From Candidatus Sulfotelmatobacter sp. (GTDB lineage: Bacteria; Acidobacteriota; Terriglobia; Terriglobales; Acidobacteriaceae): a stretch of 7,347 bases of DNA. Of the stretch, positions 1-7,076 are shown piece by piece. The notes under the pieces are model-generated. The model did no database searches. It worked only from the letters and a program-made list of their open reading frames with translations, and was not told the origin of the DNA. The DNA lies in contig JASIKQ010000559.1 of assembly GCA_030049565.1 (NCBI GenBank), forward strand, positions 1-7,347, read 5' to 3'. The translations under genes and the position numbers were made by a program. The first letter of the stretch is position 1, and every line of letters starts with the position of its first letter.

Positions 1-1061
1 TCGATAACCGTGCGGATGGCTTGAGCGGACTGCGCCGGACGGTGGAAGAAGAATCCAGCCGCTGCTGCAAGAGCAATCGCAACCAGCAAAGCTACTGCCC
101 AGCCCGCCCGCGCTCGCAGAGACGTTGCTTGCAACGCTTCTTTCTGCGGAGCTACAACTGCCGACCGATCCGCGGCAATCCATTGCAGTTCGAGCTTGAT
201 GTCGTGTGCGGCAAGATAACGGTCTTCCGGATTTTTCTGAAGGCAGGTCCTGATCACGTGTTCGAACGCCGGCGGCGTTTGCGGCTTAATTTTTGTAACC
301 GGCTCGGGGTCGCTTTCGAGAATTGAAGACGCCAGCGAAATCTGACTCTTGCCCGAAAATGGCCGCTTACCCGCAACGATTTCATACAGCACTGCGCCGA
401 AGGCAAAAATGTCAGAGCGGGCGTCCGCGTCTTTGCCTTCGATTTGCTCGGGAGACATGTATTGAATCGTCCCGATCACGCTGCCCGCCGTGGTCAGCGG
501 CGACAGCGGACTTGGCCCGCTTAAAGTCGCCGCGGCAGTAAATGATGGCGGGGCCGCTCCCGATCCCGCAGATGAAGCCTGCATGCCCAGCGGCTTGGCT
601 AAGCCGAAATCCATCAGCTTGGCGCCGCCCTCGGTCAGCATGATGTTTCCAGGTTTCAGATCGCGATGCACAATGCCATTCTTGTGCGCAGCGGCCAACG
701 CCTCGGCCACCGCGATGCCGATCTTATAAATTTCAGGCAGTGGCAGCGGGCCCTTGCGCAGTCTCTCGGCCAGAGTTTCGCCTTCCAGAAACTCCATCAC
801 CAGATAATCGGTGCCGTTCTGCGAGCCGATGTCGTAGAGCCGACAGATGTGAGGATGATTGAGCGAAGAAATAGCCCGCGCCTCGCGCTCCATGCGCTGT
901 TTCAGCTCGGGCGAAGAGGAAAGATGCCCAGCTAGAACTTTCACTGCCACGCTGCGGTCGAGGCGGGTGTCACGGGCTCGGTAAACTTCTCCCATTCCAC
1001 CCGCACCCAGGACAGACTGAATTTCGTATGGACCAAGTTTCGTGCCAGAGGTCAAGGCCAT
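1..1061 (-). CDS. Membrane-anchored Hanks-type serine/threonine protein kinase, C-terminus beyond the window
   Basis: Phosphorylates Ser/Thr of unknown protein targets, with the kinase domain in the cytoplasm. Reading the minus strand gives 353 open codons running off the left edge. Numbered from ATG 1061, all core kinase elements are present: Gly-rich loop GAGGMGEVY (19-27), ATP-binding VAVK with Lys41, helix-C Glu60, catalytic HRDLKPGN (132-139, Asp134), DFG (151-153), MSPE (202-205), Asp217 and Arg281. An active enzyme is therefore expected. About 40 A/S/P/G/T-rich residues lengthen the activation loop between DFG and SPE. A single hydrophobic helix (about 320-339) follows a positively charged stretch, so the missing C-terminus should be periplasmic. 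In acidobacterial relatives this part is often a TolB/WD40-like beta-propeller, which is inference here. An in-frame ATG at 1073 (MSRL extension) has a G-rich run five bases upstream; I prefer 1061 because relatives, as I remember them, begin near TSGTKLGPYEI. It lies 88 bp downstream of the receptor gene in the same direction. Confidence 0.93.
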   Translation of the reverse strand, partial: MALTSGTKLGPYEIQSVLGAGGMGEVYRARDTRLDRSVAVKVLAGHLSSSPELKQRMEREARAISSLNHPHICRLYDIGSQNGTDYLVMEFLEGETLAERLRKGPLPLPEIYKIGIAVAEALAAAHKNGIVHRDLKPGNIMLTEGGAKLMDFGLAKPLGMQASSAGSGAAPPSFTAAATLSGPSPLSPLTTAGSVIGTIQYMSPEQIEGKDADARSDIFAFGAVLYEIVAGKRPFSGKSQISLASSILESDPEPVTKIKPQTPPAFEHVIRTCLQKNPEDRYLAAHDIKLELQWIAADRSAVVAPQKEALQATSLRARAGWAVALLVAIALAAAAGFFFHRPAQSAQAIRTVI

Positions 1062-1071
1062 GAGTCGGGAC

Positions 1072-1077
1072 ATTATA
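1072..1077 (-). promoter_or_regulatory. Possible -10 element (TATAAT) at the kinase start
   Basis: A perfect TATAAT lies on the minus strand and overlaps the upstream candidate ATG at 1073. Transcription starting about 7 bases downstream would give a nearly leaderless mRNA for the ATG at 1061, which has no Shine-Dalgarno sequence of its own. No -35 hexamer is recognisable at 16-18 bases. The hexamer may be chance, and the GGGGG at 1079-1083 could instead serve as a ribosome binding site for the ATG at 1073. Confidence 0.25.
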
Positions 1078-1149
1078 ACCCCCAGCCTTGGCTAGCGACG
1101 GGCTAGGACTCCAAGCGCAGCCTCGGCGTCAGCCACTGCCCCGTTCGCA

Positions 1150-4100
1150 TCAAAAATCAAGACGTAGGGCTAGTTGGCCCGTTCGATTTCCACCAAGTCC
1201 CTGTGGCAGTGTGTTCTCCAACACGCCGAACGTGCTGGGGTTGCTGATGTTCAAGGCTGGCGCTGTGAAGTTCGTATGATTAAGCACGTTTGTAAACGTA
1301 GCTTCGAAGCGTAAGCGAAAGCGTTCCCCCAAGAGAAACTGTTTAGCGAGGCCCGCGTTCACATTGATTTCTCCGGGGCCCTCCAATATGCCCAGGCCGC
1401 AGGTGCCAAATCGCCCAGCGTTGGCAGGGGGAGGCGCGAAGGCGTTGATGTTGTAGTAGGCCTGAGGAGCGCGATTCGCAGGGATTGGATTCCCTATGCA
1501 ATCGGGACGCGCAACGGCACCTCCCAGGTAACGCTCGTTATTCAAATCCGTGTTCGATTGATCTTCGGCTGGATTCATCGTAGGCGTCAGCCACTGACCA
1601 GTTTGCAGGAGAGTAACCGTGCTGAAATTCCAGCTTCCCAAAACGCCATTCAGCAACTTGCCCCCACCGCTCCAGTGCCGTCCGGGTCCATACGGCATTT
1701 GGTAAGAGCCCGTCAACAGGAAACGTTGCCGTGGCGTTCCCACCACGTTGCCGCGGTCGTACCGGAGGTTGAAGCGGTTAGCAATCTCCACGGCATACGG
1801 TTCTTCGCCGGCGAACACGGTTGGCGCATCGCTGCCTTGTGCATTGCTGATGTTTTTCGCCAAGGTGTAGCTTCCTAGAAACGACAAGCCGTTGGAAGAT
1901 TTATGTTGGACTTCGGCGACGCCGGCCTCGTAGTTCGAATTTCCAATGCTTTGCGCAAACATCAGCATACCGAAGTTCTGATAGGGAGAGCGCGGATCAG
2001 CCCATCCATTAGCCGGCACGTAGGGAGTTGTGCTGGCCGGAATCTGGTTCAGATCTACGGTGATCGGAAGATGCCAGGTACTCTGGCCCACATAGCTAAG
2101 CCGGGCCGTTGTGCGGGGCGTAATCTCCCGCTCAACGGTCAAATTCCATTGGGCTGACGTAGGATCTTTGAAGTATGGATCGTTGCCCTCCTCGAAAGAG
2201 CCGCCGCCTAGCTGCACCGTGGGATAAGAGGTCTGCGGAAACTGAAACTTGGGAACACCGTTCGTTACGGAATTGTTGAAACTAAGCAGGTCTGAAAGAC
2301 CAACGCCTGCATTGTTGAAAGACATGGGGCCAAGGGTCGTGGCCGTGAAGAGTCCAACGCCGGTTCGAATTACGGTCTTATCGTTGTTAAATGGGCGATA
2401 GGCGATGCTGACGCGAGGGTCAAAATCATGCATAGGCGTATGCCTCAGCCCTTGTGGCAGGCCAGCCTGGCTGGCCGGCACGACGTTGGTACACGCCAGC
2501 GCGGTATTTCTGTTCGGGAGCGAGCATCCGTTGAATGACTCAAGAACACCGGTGTAAACGCTGGTGAGGAGCGGGCTGTTCCCCACCGTGGTAAAGAACT
2601 TGTTCGGAACGACGACGCTGTTGATAGCGGGGTCGAAACTGGCCAGGTCGCCCGAGGTCTCGATGAACGCCGGGAGCATTTCCCACCGTAGCCCGTAATT
2701 GACGGTCAGATGGCTGTTCACTCGCCATTCGTCTTGGCCGTAAAAGCCCCAATGCCAGCTATACGCGTTGATCTGTGGACTGGTGATGGCGAAGAACGAC
2801 TGCGGTAAACCGAGAAGAAAATCGCCAAATGAATAGTTTGTGAGGGAACCGTTGAAAGTGAAGTCGCCATAATCGTCCGATGGCGCGTAAAACATCGGGG
2901 CGTTGTAAAGCTCTCTGCGCACATCGAATCCAAAGCGAAGTGTGTGCCGGTGCAAGACTTGAGTGACGTTATCGGTAAATTGAACATTTCCCGAAATTGT
3001 CGTTCCAACCCTGCCCTGCCCGATCGACGTAATGGTACCGTCGCTAAATGAAAATGTCGGGAAAGCTTCGCCTGTTGGATGCGCCGCAAGGTTGATCCCA
3101 TTGTTGAGGATCAGCCCGAGTTGAGAAATCGCATTCGCCCCCTCGATCGGGAAGGTTTCATTTTCAGTAAAATGCGTTAGGCCAAAGCGGAACTCGTTGA
3201 GCAAGGTCTTACTAATGGCGTAGTTATAGGAGATGACCAGGCTGCGATTCTGTTCGCGAGCCTGGTCGTTCGGCAGAAAATTATTTGCCGGTGAAATGAC
3301 GGTGTCATCATTGAACTCGTTAAGATACACGTTTTTCCAGCTAAAGCGGCCATAAATCTGCTGCTTGGGCGTAAATTGCTGATCGATGCGAAGGTCCCAC
3401 CCGTTGGAATTGGATGGAATAGGCGCGAGGGTCTGATAATTGTATGCAGGATTTAGTTGATTTAGGTTCGCGTTTGGCAGCGGATAGTAGTCAGTCAGCA
3501 ATCTCTGCGCGACGGGATTAATGCAATCCTGGGGATTGCTGCACGGGTTACCCGGGCCGCCGGGGATGGTATTGTTCGGATATGGCAAGCCAGTAAAGGG
3601 GTCTTCCAGTGTGCCAGGGCTTCCTGGAACGCTTACCAGCGCGCTTAAATTGCCCTCTCTTTCCGCTTGCGTCGGGACAAGCAGCAGCATGGGCGTAGAG
3701 GTCTTCTTGCGATTTCCCTCGTAGTCGAAAAAGAAAAATGTCTTGTTTGTGCCATCCCATAGTTTAGGAATGGTGACCGGGCCGCCAAGGCTGCCTCCGA
3801 ACGTGTTAAATGTCTTCGGCGCCTTGGACGTAAAGTTATAGATGGTCGAGTCAAGGGCATCGCTCTGGAAGTACTCAAACGCACTTCCGTGAAGCAGGTT
3901 GGTGCCGCTCTTGGTTGTAAACGTTACGTCACCTATCTGCGCAAACTCCGCGTTATTGTTAAACGCCGTGACGTTCATCTCCTGAATCCCCTCTAGGGAG
4001 GGATAGGCGTCTTTCAAGGCTCCGTTTGCCCGCACGTTTGCCGTGGAGATCCCGTCAACCGAGTAGCCTGTCTGAGCCGAGGTCGACCCGCCCACACTGA

Positions 4101-4665
4101 TGTTTCCCTGCGTGTCCGTTGTGACATTGGGATTCGTGGCTAGGTCCGCCAGGGGACTGCTGGAGACGGCCCGGGAATTGATCGGCAGCGTGGTGAGCTC
4201 CTCATTAGTTTCAGCGGTCGACAACGTGGCATTTTCAGTGTTGATGAGTTGGCCAGTATCACTCACCTCCACGACCGTGGACACGGCCGCAATCTTGAGC
4301 GTGATGGGAATGCGGAGATCCTGTCGCGCCTCAAGCGTGGCTGAACTGACAGCGTCCGAGAGTCCATCATGATGCACCGTCAACTTGTAGTGACCAGCTT
4401 TCAGATTTTCGACGACGAAATTGCCGGAGGTGTCGGTCGTGACCTGCCGGTCGAAATTCTCGTCCAGCGAATGAACCGTTACCAGGGCATCAGGCAGGAC
4501 ATAGCCCGAAGCATCCTGTACCGTGCCCCGAATGCTTCCGAAGGTCGACTGCGCGCGTGCGGGAGCTGAGATTGCTAACACGCATAGCGCAAACACAGCC
4601 ATCCCCACGGTTGCATGGTTCATCATCCGATCGACGATTTTCGAATAGACCTTTCCCTTGCTCAC
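1150..4665 (-). CDS. Oar-like TonB-dependent outer-membrane receptor with carboxypeptidase-regulatory-like N-terminal domain
   Basis: A 1171-residue outer-membrane beta-barrel expected to import a large or scarce nutrient by TonB/ExbBD energy; the substrate cannot be read from sequence. A signal peptide is clear: basic N-region, hydrophobic core at about 20-34 (VGMAVFALCVLAIS), cleavage after ARA at 38. Then comes a carboxypeptidase-regulatory-like/Ig-like beta domain (about 42-125, with GSIRGTV and the DTSGNF turn), a plug-like segment (about 135-245, with VGGSTSAQTGYSVDGIS and FTTKSGTN), and the barrel. The barrel carries repeated Y/F/W-rich strands (FFFFDYEGNRK, YGRFSWKN, FYGQDEWRV, YGLRWEM) and ends in LALRLDF, a C-terminal Phe typical of BAM-inserted proteins. 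Length fits the Oar-like group, which is larger than ordinary siderophore receptors. I see no clear TonB box. The start is GTG at 4665, chosen because GGAGG lies five bases upstream; the later Met-Met at 14-15 lacks such a site. The frame is intact throughout. Confidence 0.95.
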   Translation of the reverse strand: MSKGKVYSKIVDRMMNHATVGMAVFALCVLAISAPARAQSTFGSIRGTVQDASGYVLPDALVTVHSLDENFDRQVTTDTSGNFVVENLKAGHYKLTVHHDGLSDAVSSATLEARQDLRIPITLKIAAVSTVVEVSDTGQLINTENATLSTAETNEELTTLPINSRAVSSSPLADLATNPNVTTDTQGNISVGGSTSAQTGYSVDGISTANVRANGALKDAYPSLEGIQEMNVTAFNNNAEFAQIGDVTFTTKSGTNLLHGSAFEYFQSDALDSTIYNFTSKAPKTFNTFGGSLGGPVTIPKLWDGTNKTFFFFDYEGNRKKTSTPMLLLVPTQAEREGNLSALVSVPGSPGTLEDPFTGLPYPNNTIPGGPGNPCSNPQDCINPVAQRLLTDYYPLPNANLNQLNPAYNYQTLAPIPSNSNGWDLRIDQQFTPKQQIYGRFSWKNVYLNEFNDDTVISPANNFLPNDQAREQNRSLVISYNYAISKTLLNEFRFGLTHFTENETFPIEGANAISQLGLILNNGINLAAHPTGEAFPTFSFSDGTITSIGQGRVGTTISGNVQFTDNVTQVLHRHTLRFGFDVRRELYNAPMFYAPSDDYGDFTFNGSLTNYSFGDFLLGLPQSFFAITSPQINAYSWHWGFYGQDEWRVNSHLTVNYGLRWEMLPAFIETSGDLASFDPAINSVVVPNKFFTTVGNSPLLTSVYTGVLESFNGCSLPNRNTALACTNVVPASQAGLPQGLRHTPMHDFDPRVSIAYRPFNNDKTVIRTGVGLFTATTLGPMSFNNAGVGLSDLLSFNNSVTNGVPKFQFPQTSYPTVQLGGGSFEEGNDPYFKDPTSAQWNLTVEREITPRTTARLSYVGQSTWHLPITVDLNQIPASTTPYVPANGWADPRSPYQNFGMLMFAQSIGNSNYEAGVAEVQHKSSNGLSFLGSYTLAKNISNAQGSDAPTVFAGEEPYAVEIANRFNLRYDRGNVVGTPRQRFLLTGSYQMPYGPGRHWSGGGKLLNGVLGSWNFSTVTLLQTGQWLTPTMNPAEDQSNTDLNNERYLGGAVARPDCIGNPIPANRAPQAYYNINAFAPPPANAGRFGTCGLGILEGPGEINVNAGLAKQFLLGERFRLRFEATFTNVLNHTNFTAPALNISNPSTFGVLENTLPQGLGGNRTGQLALRLDF

Positions 4666-4670
4666 TGGCG

Positions 4671-4675
4671 CCTCC
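4671..4675 (-). promoter_or_regulatory. Shine-Dalgarno sequence of the receptor gene
   Basis: GGAGG on the minus strand, separated by five bases (CGCCA) from the GTG at 4665. It is the only strong ribosome binding site before any start in this window, and it decides the receptor's GTG start over the downstream ATG-ATG pair. Confidence 0.8.
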
Positions 4676-4806
4676 GCCCGAGACGAAATTCAAGAACTTA
4701 GATTTGACAATTTTTTTATGGAATTTACGCCCGGTGCCTGGAAAGTAGCAGACGGGAGATAAAGAAACCGTAAGATTTCACCGCAAAGAAATGATGGCGC
4801 GAATCG

Positions 4807-4815
4807 GAAATGTTG
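4807..4815. repeat. 9-bp direct repeat, copy 1 (GAAATGTTG)
   Basis: Exact match to 4854-4862, 47 bases further on in the same orientation. The two copies bracket the inverted repeats at 4819-4853. Two bases past each copy a T is also shared. It could be a pair of protein-binding half-sites or a remnant of a target duplication, or chance. Confidence 0.5.
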
Positions 4816-4818
4816 ATG

Positions 4819-4841
4819 GCAGCAAGAATTTGACTTGCTGC
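4819..4841. repeat. Inverted repeat, 8-bp perfect arms with a 7-base spacer
   Basis: Arms GCAGCAAG (4819-4826) and CTTGCTGC (4834-4841) are perfectly complementary around AATTTGA. The arms could form a hairpin in RNA or DNA, or bind a dimeric regulator. No T-run follows on either strand, so it does not look like an intrinsic terminator. It shares two bases with the next palindrome. Confidence 0.6.
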
Positions 4842-4853
4842 AATTCGAATTGC
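4840..4853. repeat. Perfect 14-bp palindrome (GCAATTCGAATTGC), operator-like
   Basis: The sequence is its own reverse complement with no central spacer, the form typical of a binding site for a homodimeric regulator. It directly abuts the second direct repeat and lies 48 bases upstream of the -35 of the predicted rightward promoter. A related GCAATTG occurs at 4937-4943, close to the predicted transcription start. Confidence 0.55.
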
Positions 4854-4862
4854 GAAATGTTG
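4854..4862. repeat. 9-bp direct repeat, copy 2 (GAAATGTTG)
   Basis: Exact second copy of 4807-4815. It begins immediately after the 14-bp palindrome, closing the repeat cluster on its right side. Confidence 0.5.
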
Positions 4863-4901
4863 GTCTTGAGGAAGGAACGGCACTCGATACGCACCGCGGC
4901 C

Positions 4902-4929
4902 TTGGCAGACAACTCGTAAGGCTTAGAAT
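4902..4929 (+). promoter_or_regulatory. Predicted sigma70-type promoter for the VOC-tilS-hpt group
   Basis: TTGGCA (4902-4907) and TAGAAT (4924-4929) each match the consensus in five of six positions, with a 16-base spacer. The predicted start of transcription near 4936 would leave a leader of about 30 bases before the VOC ATG. No other promoter of comparable quality is visible before tilS, so it may serve all three rightward genes. Confidence 0.55.
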
Positions 4930-4965
4930 GGATTTTGCAATTGTTCAGGCCGCCGACGCCTCAAT

Positions 4966-5376
4966 ATGGCGCAGCCGAAAAAAGCACCGAACATCTCGGG
5001 CGTGGTTGAGATCGCCTTGTACGTCGCGGATATGCCCCGCTCCGTAGAATTCTATAGTGAAGTGCTGGGATTCGAGCCAATCGCTGCCGACGAGCGCCTT
5101 ACGGCGATGGGTGTGGGTGGCCGACAGGTCCTGTTGCTGTGCAAGAAGGGCGCTTCAAAGGACTGGCCGGCTCCTCACGATGGCGATGGTGAACTGCATG
5201 TGGCATTCGCGATCGCTCGCGAGGAGCTCCAGGATTGGGAGCAGCGGCTTGCAGAACATAAAGTCAGCATCGAGCACCACCGCGCCTGGCCTCGCGGCGG
5301 ACAAAGTTTATATTTTCGTGATCCCGATCGCCATCTGGTAGAACTGGCAACGCCGGGCGTGTGGAGCGTGTACTGA
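4966..5376 (+). CDS. VOC-family (glyoxalase/FosA fold) protein
   Basis: A 136-residue single-unit protein of the vicinal-oxygen-chelate superfamily, probably cytoplasmic. Members are metal-dependent isomerases, dioxygenases, or enzymes and binding proteins for antibiotic resistance; the substrate here is unknown. Two beta-alpha-beta-beta-beta modules are visible: VVEIALYVADMPRSVEFYSEVLGF (residues 13-36, given as its parts VEIALYVADM and FYSEVLGF) and, in the second half, ELHVAF (76-81) with SLYFRDPDRHLVELATP (114-130). The likely metal ligands are Glu15 (usually His), His78 and Glu126. The position matching Glu56 of E. coli glyoxalase I falls in a hydrophobic strand, so true glyoxalase I activity is doubtful. 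Length is normal for a FosA-sized member. The ATG at 4966 is the only start that keeps the first strand with a short tail; it has no clear Shine-Dalgarno sequence. The stop lies 44 bases before the preferred tilS start, so co-transcription is likely. Confidence 0.88.
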   Translation: MAQPKKAPNISGVVEIALYVADMPRSVEFYSEVLGFEPIAADERLTAMGVGGRQVLLLCKKGASKDWPAPHDGDGELHVAFAIAREELQDWEQRLAEHKVSIEHHRAWPRGGQSLYFRDPDRHLVELATPGVWSVY

Positions 5377-5420
5377 GTGCTATCGCCGCTCCTTGTCCCT
5401 GCCTGCGGTACGATGTTTCC

Positions 5421-7076
5421 GTGCATAGCCTCGCCGAAAGATTGTTAGCGCACGTCCGGCACCAGGAATTGCTGCGGGCGGGTGACCGCGTCGGCGTCGC
5501 CGTATCGGGTGGAATCGATTCAGTAGCCCTGTTGCGTTTGCTGCTCGAGCTGCGGCAGGAAATCGGTCTGGTTCTTTGCGTAGTCCACTTCAATCACAAG
5601 CTGCGCGCGGCGGAGTCGGACGCCGATCAGGAGTTTGTCGCGAATTTGGCGAGCGCGCATGCACTCGACCTTTTCGTCGACTCCGGCGATGCCGCGACAC
5701 GCGCACGGCAGGAGCATTGTGGTCTGGAGGCAGCCGCTCGAGAATTGCGCTATGAATATTTTTTTCAGCTCTTAGCCGGAGATCAGGAAGTGGAATGCGC
5801 TTCCCTTCCCGGAAACGCAGCCAGCGGACTTCTTGAACCGGACAGTGAGAGCACTCCCCCACAAAAGACCACCCCCTTTCTCGACAAAATTGCTACCGGA
5901 CACACACTTGACGATCAGGCTGAAACTGTTCTAATGCGAGTCATTCGCGGCACGGGACTGCGCGGGTTGGGGGGGATTCATCCGCGTATCCTGATCGAGC
6001 AGGAGAATGGAGAAGGCCGCGGGGAGATCGTGCGGCCGCTGCTCGGAATCCGTAGACGCGAACTCGAAAATTATCTGAAGAGTCTCAACCAGGGCTGGCG
6101 AGAAGATTCGACCAACTTAGAGACTAAATTTACACGCAATCGAGTGCGCAAGATCGTGCTGCCTTTGCTTGAGCGCGAGTTCAATCCCGCAGTAGCCGAG
6201 AGCTTGTCGGAACTGGCCGAGATTGCGCGTGACGAAGAAGAATATTGGGATAATGAAATCTCCGGCTGGATGGGAACGGCCGTACAGTGGTACCAGCCGC
6301 AACCACGCGGAGCCCCGGCTCAGAATGCGCCGCAGAACTTGGTTCAGATTCAGTCACAGACATCGGAGCCTACTGATTCAGCCTCGCCGGCGAAGAGAGA
6401 ACCGCGCGAGTCAACTAGCCATGTTTCTACCGTTTCGGTGAGCCGGCCATGGCTGCTGACCGAACCGAAGGCAGTTCAGAGAAGAGTGCTGAAGGCGATT
6501 GCCGAGCGGGCGGGAATTCCGATGGAATTCAGGCACATCGAAGAAATCCTCCGATTCGCGGCAGAGGAAGGCCATGACGGCAAAGGACTGTCACTTCCTT
6601 TGGGCTGGGAAATCGTTCGTAAGCGCGAAGCAATCGAATTCGTAACCCCTGACCGTGCTTCCGAAGAATCTTCGGACTACGAATACTCACTGCCGGTGCC
6701 GGGGCGACTGTTCGTACCGGAACTGGGAGCAACAATCGAAGTGCTGCGGATCACTCCGGAATCGCGAGATGCGGAGTATAATCCGCAGCAACTTCTTCGG
6801 GCACATTCGTTGCCGCAGCAGTTGAAGTTGCGGAACTGGCGCGCGGGCGACAGATTTTGGCCCGCTCACACCAAGTCGCCGAAGAAGGTTAAGGAGTTGT
6901 TGCAGCAAAGGCATGTGCGCGAGTCCGAACGCCGGCTTTGGCCGGTGGTGTTGAGCGGCGACGAAATCGTGTGGATGCGTGGATTTCCGGTTTCCGCGAA
7001 GCTGCGGGCTCATGCTCATGAGGAGGCGGCGCTGATCCGCGAGGAGCTTATAGTGACCGAAAATCACGGAATTTGA
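5421..7076 (+). CDS. tilS: tRNA(Ile) lysidine synthetase
   Basis: Uses ATP and lysine to convert cytidine 34 of the CAU-anticodon tRNA(Ile) to lysidine, so it reads AUA as isoleucine; normally essential and cytoplasmic. From GTG 5421 the protein has 551 residues. The N-terminal PP-loop ATPase domain shows SGGIDS (29-34), HFNHKLR (56-62), GLEAAARELRY (101-111), ATGHTLDDQAET (158-169) and the R-x-D-x-TN segment WREDSTN (226-232). The TilS C-terminal domain covers about 465-541, with LRNWRAGDRFWP (470-481). E. coli TilS has 432 residues and B. subtilis 472; the excess here comes mainly from low-complexity insertions at about 119-156 and 290-341. The start is uncertain. An in-frame GTG at 5361 adds 20 residues and overlaps the VOC gene by 16 bases. 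I prefer 5421, which begins just before LAERLLAHVR, where the family fold usually starts. Neither has a clear ribosome binding site. hpt follows after 104 bases. Confidence 0.95.
   Translation: MHSLAERLLAHVRHQELLRAGDRVGVAVSGGIDSVALLRLLLELRQEIGLVLCVVHFNHKLRAAESDADQEFVANLASAHALDLFVDSGDAATRARQEHCGLEAAARELRYEYFFQLLAGDQEVECASLPGNAASGLLEPDSESTPPQKTTPFLDKIATGHTLDDQAETVLMRVIRGTGLRGLGGIHPRILIEQENGEGRGEIVRPLLGIRRRELENYLKSLNQGWREDSTNLETKFTRNRVRKIVLPLLEREFNPAVAESLSELAEIARDEEEYWDNEISGWMGTAVQWYQPQPRGAPAQNAPQNLVQIQSQTSEPTDSASPAKREPRESTSHVSTVSVSRPWLLTEPKAVQRRVLKAIAERAGIPMEFRHIEEILRFAAEEGHDGKGLSLPLGWEIVRKREAIEFVTPDRASEESSDYEYSLPVPGRLFVPELGATIEVLRITPESRDAEYNPQQLLRAHSLPQQLKLRNWRAGDRFWPAHTKSPKKVKELLQQRHVRESERRLWPVVLSGDEIVWMRGFPVSAKLRAHAHEEAALIREELIVTENHGI

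Larger units (their letters stand above)
4666..4965. other. Divergent intergenic region (300 bp)
   Basis: This stretch separates the receptor (leftward) from the VOC-tilS-hpt group (rightward), so promoters for both directions must lie in or near it. It holds the receptor's GGAGG site, an A/T-rich tract near 4700-4727, a cluster of inverted and direct repeats at 4807-4862, and a rightward sigma70-like promoter at 4902-4929. I could not identify a convincing leftward -35/-10 pair. A TTGACA at 4704-4709 on the plus strand has no -10 partner. The short open frames crossing the region show no recognisable protein features. Confidence 0.8.

Noticed and set aside
1092..1106. Small hairpin (CTAGC-GACGG-GCTAG) between receptor and kinase as a terminator
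   Set aside because: The stem is only 5 bp and no T-run follows on the minus strand, so intrinsic termination is not supported.
2540..3101. Alternative minus-strand frames inside the receptor
   Set aside because: They are out-of-frame readings of the same DNA; the main frame carries continuous beta-barrel features here.
4100..4569. Plus-strand open frames opposite the receptor's N-terminal region
   Set aside because: They lie antisense to a clearly coding receptor frame and show no recognisable domain or ribosome binding site.
4704..4709. Perfect TTGACA on the plus strand
   Set aside because: No -10-like hexamer occurs 15-19 bases downstream, and the reverse strand also gives no matched pair.
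4835..5047. Short plus-strand open frame upstream of and overlapping the VOC gene
   Set aside because: It starts before the predicted promoter and shifts out of the VOC frame; the VOC frame explains the overlapping part.
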